A DNA stretch of 8,944 nt from Candidatus Methanofastidiosia archaeon (GTDB taxonomy: Archaea; Methanobacteriota_B; Thermococci; Methanofastidiosales; Methanofastidiosaceae). Positions 6,450-8,944 of the stretch are shown here, in pieces; position 1 is the stretch's first letter; each line of letters opens with the position of its first letter. Made by a program: the position numbers and the translations under genes. Below the pieces are notes generated by a model, which had not been told where the DNA came from, ran no database searches, and saw nothing but the letters and a program-made list of their open reading frames with translations. The DNA is taken from assembly GCA_003558335.1 (NCBI GenBank), contig PWMA01000038.1, positions 1 through 8,944 of the forward strand, given 5' to 3'.

Positions 6450-6570
6450 GGGAGTAAAAACATAATACTCGGGGGGATTTATCCCCCTTCATCGTAATTG
6501 GAGTTTTATATGCAGGAACCTGCTCCAAAGATCCCTACTAACGGATAGGTTGTCAATACTGATTGACAAT
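6450..6570. ncRNA. candidate structured RNA or leader, strand undecided
   Basis: This non-coding stretch packs four inverted repeats into 120 bases. They are GAGTA/TACTC (6452-6456 with 6466-6470), GGGGGA-TTTA-TCCCCC (6472-6487), TGGAG/CTCCA enclosing CAG/CTG (6499-6527), and TTGTCAAT-ACTG-ATTGACAA (6550-6569). It is clearly richer in G and C than the surrounding AT-rich DNA, as expected of an RNA gene in such a genome. On the minus strand it could be the long leader of the 75-55-280 operon, started from the TATA palindrome at 6587-6598. On the plus strand it would be a free RNA. A 12-codon plus-strand ORF at 6511-6549 with GGAG six bases upstream also lies here. I recognise no known RNA family. 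Confidence 0.3.
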
Positions 6571-6586
6571 GTTTAATATATTGATA

Positions 6587-6598
6587 CTTATATATAAG
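6587..6598. promoter_or_regulatory. palindromic TATA element
   Basis: The 12-base sequence CTTATATATAAG is a perfect palindrome and could bind TBP in either direction. Leftward transcription would begin near 6567, at the edge of the TTGTCAAT hairpin. To the right, no gene begins within 300 bases. Confidence 0.35.
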
Positions 6599-6811
6599 GT
6601 TATTGGTTAGCAATAAATAATACAATATTGATAATCAATAGCAGTTAATTAATCTATGAGTTTGGATCTTTTTCGTTTGTTATCGCTTTTCTAAAAGAAC
6701 AGTTTGAAAATCAAATGAATTTTTAAATAATAAATATTTATAATTGAATTAAAAATCTTAAATTAAATATAAAATCAGTATTAATTATTATTTAGTTTAA
6801 AAAATACCTAC
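6599..6811. other. AT-rich intergenic DNA
   Basis: No supported gene is visible on either strand. The only clear element is the near-palindrome TATTGAT-A-ATCAATA at 6626-6640. The rest, especially 6715-6811, is almost pure A and T. Confidence 0.5.
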
Positions 6812-6812
6812 A

Positions 6813-6823
6813 TTATATATAAA
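6813..6823 (+). promoter_or_regulatory. TATA box of the 50-aa gene
   Basis: The plus strand reads TTATATATAAA, preceded by ACCTACA. It predicts transcription from about 6843 and a leader of about 70 bases before the GTG at 6913. Confidence 0.45.
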
Positions 6824-6912
6824 AATCTTTACTAATTAAAATTCAGAAATACTAATCTCCACTTTGCTAATCCATATAGTTGCCCAACACTGGATTAATC
6901 GAGGTGTATATT

Positions 6913-7065
6913 GTGGATGCAAAAGTTATTGAGATGATGGACAGACATGAAGGGTTTTTAGATGCAAATGAGATTTCTGTGTTAACAAAGATAGATTATA
7001 ATATAGTGAGAAAAGAGATGGAAAAAATAATGGGCGAAACTATACTAAATAAAAGCAGTAAGTAA
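6913..7065 (+). CDS. small hypothetical protein, 50 aa, possible winged-helix fragment
   Basis: The start is GTG at 6913, supported by GAGGTG six bases upstream. A TTG further upstream at 6880 would add 11 residues but has no SD. The product begins MDAKVIEMMDRHEGFLDANE and ends at 50 aa. The middle (residues 15-42, FLDANEISVLTKIDYNIVRKEMEKI) has the helix-turn-helix spacing of winged-helix regulators, in which a sensing helix is followed by a recognition helix. The two-stranded wing is absent, so it is either a minimal DNA-binding protein or the remaining head of a longer regulator. No functional assignment is justified. The adjacent folded or relic stretch at 7106-7254 might once have belonged to it, but is not in a clean continuation. 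Confidence 0.55.
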   Translation: MDAKVIEMMDRHEGFLDANEISVLTKIDYNIVRKEMEKIMGETILNKSSK

Positions 7066-7070
7066 ATAAA

Positions 7071-7104
7071 AAGAGAAAAAGAAAAAGAATAAAATTATTC
7101 TCTT
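7071..7104 (+). terminator. weak hairpin after the 50-aa gene
   Basis: AAGAGAA at 7071-7077 can pair with TTCTCTT at 7098-7104 over a purine-rich 20-base loop. No long T run follows, so termination here is uncertain. Confidence 0.2.
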
Positions 7105-7105
7105 C

Positions 7106-7254
7106 AGGCCACCGATTTCTAGTATTATTAATTATCTGCTGGATTGGGAGAGATTTTGGAGTTATATGTGATTGGAACGAAATGCCACATGAAAAGGGAA
7201 TTTACTGTGTCGGGTCCTTCCCTAAAGATATGGATTTGAAACTTTTGGTGGCTT
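7106..7254 (+). ncRNA. candidate structured RNA or gene relic
   Basis: An outer 8-bp pairing (AGGCCACC at 7106-7113 with GGTGGCTT at 7247-7254, one G-T pair) encloses two hairpins: ATGTG/CACAT (7166-7190) and AGGGAA/TTCCCT (7195-7223). This would form a branched fold of 149 bases. One plus-strand frame is also open across the whole stretch up to TAG at 7254-7256, but it has no start before the ATG at 7182, which would give MPHEKGIYCVGSFPKDMD and a few further residues. The stretch could therefore be an RNA gene or the remains of a protein gene. Neither reading is proven. Confidence 0.25.
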
Positions 7255-7270
7255 AGAGCTAATCTCCATC

Positions 7271-7384
7271 CTAATCATCTTCAACTTTAAACATATCGTT
7301 TTTGAAACGATAATATCCGATTCCCAGACACACTAATAGTAGTCCCCCTACCATTGAAACGTATATCAAGACATCTCCATCCAT
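7271..7384 (-). CDS. single-helix membrane miniprotein, 37 aa
   Basis: The small gene has unusually clear expression signals: GGAGGTG lies five bases before the ATG, and a strong TATA box lies 77 bases upstream. The product begins MDGDVLIYVSMVGGLLLVCL, has one hydrophobic helix (about residues 5-23), then a basic turn (YYRFKND) and an acidic tail (KVEDD). The short acidic N terminus and the basic residues after the helix suggest an outside-N, inside-C orientation. It ends with TAG. Its coding region holds a perfect hairpin (TATCGTTT-TTG-AAACGATA, 7294-7312). I do not recognise the family. Such miniproteins are often subunits or regulators of larger membrane complexes, but no partner is adjacent here. 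Confidence 0.7.
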   Translation of the reverse strand: MDGDVLIYVSMVGGLLLVCLGIGYYRFKNDMFKVEDD

Positions 7385-7427
7385 TGGTCCACCTCCTTGT
7401 CTTCGATTGATTCTAACTAGTAGTCTT

Positions 7428-7437
7428 TGAGTACTCA
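7428..7437. promoter_or_regulatory. palindrome at the predicted start site of the 37-aa gene
   Basis: TGAGTACTCA is a perfect 10-base palindrome at the position where the TATA box predicts transcription to begin (about 7435). It could be an operator overlapping the start site. Confidence 0.3.
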
Positions 7438-7455
7438 CTCCGCAATTTATTAGAG

Positions 7456-7467
7456 CATATATAAGCC
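7456..7467 (-). promoter_or_regulatory. TATA box of the 37-aa gene
   Basis: The minus strand reads GGCTTATATATG, preceded by CGAAA. This is a near-ideal archaeal BRE/TATA pair. Transcription would begin near 7435, leaving a leader of about 50 bases with a strong SD. Confidence 0.7.
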
Positions 7468-7664
7468 TTTCGTATTTTGCTTGCCCTGTTATTTTTGTGC
7501 ATAGTTTTGATGATTAACAAAGGGAACTTTTTTTATAGTTTGTAAGGAAGAAGAGAGTGTAAGAGTATAATTATTGAATTAAATAGAGGATAAAAGGACC
7601 CTATAAAAATCATATGACTTATTTCACTAATTAGATTTAAAACTAATGTCTAAATTGAAAAATA

Positions 7665-7675
7665 AGTTTTTATAC
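7665..7675 (+). promoter_or_regulatory. TATA box of the toxin-antitoxin operon
   Basis: The plus strand reads AGTTTTTATAC here, and transcription would begin near 7697. It is the last TATA-like element before the first antitoxin. The interval 7468-7664 upstream holds no gene that I can support. Confidence 0.4.
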
Positions 7676-7790
7676 CTAAAAAATACAAATGCATGAATAC
7701 TTGTTAAAATGATTTGACCTTATTTATAAATGAGTTGTTAAAAAGTGTTTTGTTAAACTATTCTAAAGCATTAGGGGATAAATTATTTAA

Positions 7791-7856
7791 ATTTGAAGGC
7801 AAATTGACTATTATGGAAAGTAAGCTAGAGAAAATAATAATGGAAAAACTAAAATC
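7791..7856 (+). repeat. direct repeat copy 1, head of the first antitoxin
   Basis: This 66-base segment recurs at 8275-8340, exactly 484 bases further on, with about ten mismatches; the first 51 bases differ at only four. It carries the SD region, the ATG and the first codons of the antitoxin. Confidence 0.9.
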
Positions 7857-8004
7857 GATAGAAGAAGATCTTACTTATATAAAGCATCACATGATGGAAA
7901 AAGAAGATGTTTTGAGTGAGGAAGAGTTCAACGCTTACATTAGAAGTTTTGACAAGGAAAATCTTGTTTCATTAAAGGATGCAAAAAAGCAACTTGGGAT
8001 ATAA
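7813..8004 (+). CDS. RelB-like antitoxin
   Basis: The 63-aa protein begins MESKLEKIIMEKLKSIEEDL. The first 35 residues form a charged helix with heptad spacing, suitable for dimer formation. The second half (from DVLSEEEFNAYIRSF to SLKDAKKQLGI) resembles the toxin-wrapping tail of archaeal RelB-type antitoxins. The gene stops directly against the ATG of the RelE-like toxin with no intervening base, the usual coupled arrangement. The ATG at 7813 has only GAAGG about 13 bases upstream. In-frame TTG codons at 7804 (GAAGG four bases upstream) and 7714 are alternatives. The upstream TTG at 7804 is favoured by codon conservation with the second copy, which extends before the ATG. Its job is to neutralise the toxin and probably to repress the operon. 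Confidence 0.7.
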   Translation: MESKLEKIIMEKLKSIEEDLTYIKHHMMEKEDVLSEEEFNAYIRSFDKENLVSLKDAKKQLGI

Positions 8005-8262
8005 ATGCCCCATACAATTCTATTAGAAAAACGTGTAATTAAATTTCTTGAAAAGTTAGATAAAGATAAAGCCTACCGCATAATAGATAAACTTGAGAAA
8101 CTTGAAAATGATCCCACACCTTCTGACGCTAGAAAGCTTGTCAGTTTGAAGAAGGGTTCATATAGGCTAAGGGTTGGAGATTACAGGATTTTATATAGAA
8201 TTGAAAAAGATAGGATAGTTGTATTCTCAATAAACAAGAGAAGCGTAGTTTATAAAAGATAA
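8005..8262 (+). CDS. RelE/ParE-family toxin
   Basis: The 85-aa product matches the RelE/ParE fold in length and pattern. The N-terminal strand is TILLEKRVIKFLEKL, followed by two helices (residues 20-50) with the typical KLENDP turn at 32-37. The C-terminal sheet reads YRLRVGDYRILYRIEK from residue 53, then VVFSINKRSVVYKR. The GDYRILY motif and the terminal KR-x-x-VY-x-R pattern are family hallmarks, and the basic and aromatic residues there serve RNA cleavage on ribosomes in RelE. Whether this copy acts on mRNA or on gyrase (ParE-like) cannot be decided here. No break or missing core residue is seen. It lies between its antitoxin (stop-to-ATG contact) and the second antitoxin (34 bases on). 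Confidence 0.88.
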   Translation: MPHTILLEKRVIKFLEKLDKDKAYRIIDKLEKLENDPTPSDARKLVSLKKGSYRLRVGDYRILYRIEKDRIVVFSINKRSVVYKR

Positions 8263-8274
8263 TGCATATGATCT

Positions 8275-8340
8275 ATTTGAAGGTGAATTGACTATTATGG
8301 AAAGTAATCTAGAAAAAATAATAATGCAGGCATTAAGATC
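8275..8340 (+). repeat. direct repeat copy 2, head of the second antitoxin
   Basis: The second copy of the segment at 7791-7856. The similarity falls off shortly after codon 14 of the antitoxin, so only the head of the gene is shared. Confidence 0.9.
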
Positions 8341-8419
8341 AAACAATATCTTTTCCATAGATCCTGAATTAAAAGAAATATGGAACGATAAAGAAGATGA
8401 CCTTTGGGGCAATCTTTAG
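8297..8419 (+). CDS. short antitoxin for the MazF-like toxin, 40 aa
   Basis: The 40-aa protein begins MESNLEKIIMQALRSNN. The head is nearly identical to the first antitoxin, encoded in the shared direct repeat. The tail, IDPELKEIWNDKEDDLWGNL, instead resembles the acidic, tryptophan-containing tails of small antitoxins that pair with PemK/MazF or VapC toxins. There is no room for a separate DNA-binding domain. AGGTGA lies ten bases before the ATG, and an in-frame TTG at 8288 is an alternative start. The gene overlaps the toxin ATG by 23 bases, supporting pairing with it. It ends with TAG. Confidence 0.68.
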   Translation: MESNLEKIIMQALRSNNIFSIDPELKEIWNDKEDDLWGNL

Positions 8420-8720
8420 ACAAAGAGAAATAGTGCTTGGCCTGTTTCCTTTTGATGATAGAAATGAGTTTAAGAATTTAAATCAAAACACCGTTATGGC
8501 CATACTTATCACAAGCAAGATCAGGAACTTTGAAGAGAGGATTGTTATTGATGATGTTTATCTGGAAGAAGAGGATATAGTCAAGAAAAGCGAGATCTTG
8601 CCATTCAAAATATTTACTATAAAAAAATCTCTAATGTTAAAAAGTATTGGCTTTATTAGTTTAGACACAGCAAAAGAGATAGAAGCAATTATTTCAAAAA
8701 TCATTGAAATCGATATTTAA
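8397..8720 (+). CDS. PemK/MazF-like toxin, possibly impaired
   Basis: The 107-aa protein has the MazF layout. The N terminus FRQREIVLGLFPFDD (7-21) is the family first strand and FPF turn, ILITSKIRN is the second strand, and KKSEILPFKIFTIKKSLM with SIGFISL is the usual C-terminal half. MazF family members cut RNA at short motifs. The hallmark K-x-RP stretch after the FPF turn, which bears a catalytic Arg, is absent: this frame reads FKNLNQNTVMA. Bases 8480-8494 in the next frame read KSKHR, close to the usual form, which suggests two compensating indels. The toxin may be inactive, or the sequence may contain an error. The ATG at 8397 lies inside the antitoxin gene and gives about five residues more than a typical MazF N terminus. 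Confidence 0.75.
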   Translation: MTFGAIFRQREIVLGLFPFDDRNEFKNLNQNTVMAILITSKIRNFEERIVIDDVYLEEEDIVKKSEILPFKIFTIKKSLMLKSIGFISLDTAKEIEAIISKIIEIDI

Positions 8721-8727
8721 AATCTTT

Positions 8728-8751
8728 TTCGCATAATTACTGTTATGCGAA
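8728..8751 (+). terminator. hairpin after the toxin-antitoxin operon
   Basis: TTCGCATAA-TTACTG-TTATGCGAA forms a perfect 9-bp stem with a 6-base loop, eight bases after the toxin stop. A T run precedes it (CTTTTT) but only ATAAAATA follows, so it may stabilise the 3' end more than terminate transcription. Confidence 0.4.
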
Positions 8752-8804
8752 TAAAATATACATTTGTGTTTTATTTTAAACATTAGCGCATTATAAAATT
8801 AATA

Positions 8805-8830
8805 AGAAAAAGAAGATAAAAGAAAAAAAA
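8805..8830 (-). terminator. T-rich terminator of the right-edge gene
   Basis: On the minus strand the stop codon at 8836 is followed by a long pyrimidine tract (TTTTTTTTCTTTTATCTTC), a typical archaeal terminator. Together with the hairpin at 8728 it separates the two convergent units. Confidence 0.5.
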
Positions 8831-8835
8831 TAAAT

Positions 8836-8944
8836 TTATTCTCTCATTAACCCGCCAAGACCGAGTATCTTCATTATAGAGTGCATTGGAAGAGCCAAAG
8901 TCACTTCCAATGCACTCCATATTGAGAATCTTGGGCATAGCTGG
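8836..8944 (-). CDS. 3' end of an unidentified gene (last 35 codons)
   Basis: One minus-strand frame runs from the right edge to TAA at 8836-8838, directly before a T-rich terminator. The C terminus reads FSIWSALEVTLALPMHSI followed by MKILGLGGLMRE, mildly hydrophobic and protein-like. A second frame is also open here but would read into poly-Phe, so this one is preferred. The rest of the gene lies outside the window and I do not recognise the family. Its coding DNA contains a perfect 14-base inverted repeat (8879-8917). Confidence 0.5.
   Translation of the reverse strand, partial: QLCPRFSIWSALEVTLALPMHSIMKILGLGGLMRE
8879..8917. repeat. perfect 14-base inverted repeat
   Basis: GAGTGCATTGGAAG (8879-8892) and CTTCCAATGCACTC (8904-8917) are exact reverse complements around an 11-base loop. 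This is the strongest hairpin in the window and it lies inside the partial gene at the right edge. Confidence 0.9.

Noticed and set aside
6474..6503. Box C/D small RNA on the minus strand (ACGATGA near 6497, CTGA near 6442)
   Set aside because: The C box has a mismatch and the interval contains a strong GC hairpin, which is unlike a guide RNA; no matching C'/D' pair is visible.
7791..8340. CRISPR-like or transposon-type repeats
   Set aside because: There are only two copies, they are in-frame antitoxin heads, and no terminal inverted repeats or transposase are present.
8227..8412. 61-codon minus-strand frame across the toxin-antitoxin junction
   Set aside because: It is antisense to three overlapping real genes and lacks start signals.
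8728..8917. Integration (att) site or insertion-sequence ends at the right edge
   Set aside because: The two inverted repeats are unrelated in sequence, no target duplication is seen, and no integrase gene is in the window.

Overview
This AT-rich window comes from a methanogenic archaeon. The evidence is a gene for methanogenesis marker protein 11, an AksA-type homocitrate synthase of coenzyme B synthesis, archaeal TATA boxes about 25 bases ahead of the tRNA genes, tRNA genes without an encoded CCA end, T-rich terminators, and small RelE/MazF-type toxin-antitoxin genes. The genus cannot be fixed from the sequence. A methanogen with a small AT-rich genome (for example Methanofastidiosa-like) is only a guess.

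Positions 1-3400, all on the minus strand: tRNA-Ala(CGC), tRNA-Val(CAC), then the tight operon mmp11 - aksA - thiamine-diphosphate (ThDP) enzyme, the last cut by the left edge. mmp11 and aksA overlap by four bases, and the aksA stop codon touches the ThDP enzyme start. The set suggests a coenzyme B (7-mercaptoheptanoyl-threonine phosphate) locus. The ThDP enzyme is then a candidate for the 2-oxosuberate decarboxylase, although an ordinary acetolactate synthase remains possible. The second half of Mmp11 has motifs like those of the tRNA-modifying kinase-like enzyme TiaS.

Positions 3430-5030, minus: a single permease of the NCS2/SulP fold with a clear promoter, a hairpin at the predicted 5' end of its mRNA, and a T-rich terminator. 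Positions 5107-6423, minus: a three-gene operon of unknown function, made of two small two-helix membrane proteins (75 and 55 aa) and a 280-aa soluble protein. A roughly 400-base non-coding stretch upstream holds several hairpins and a palindromic TATA element.

Positions 6800-7470: a 50-aa possible DNA-binding protein on the plus strand, a folded or relic stretch at 7106-7254, and a 37-aa single-helix membrane protein on the minus strand with a strong promoter and Shine-Dalgarno (SD) sequence.

Positions 7665-8720, plus: two toxin-antitoxin pairs in one operon (RelB-like/RelE, then a 40-aa antitoxin/MazF-like). The two antitoxin genes begin with the same 66-base segment but end differently, so they look like mosaics. 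The MazF-like toxin lacks the usual K-x-RP motif in its frame, but part of that motif is readable in a neighbouring frame. The right edge holds the 3' end of a minus-strand gene that contains a perfect 14-base inverted repeat.
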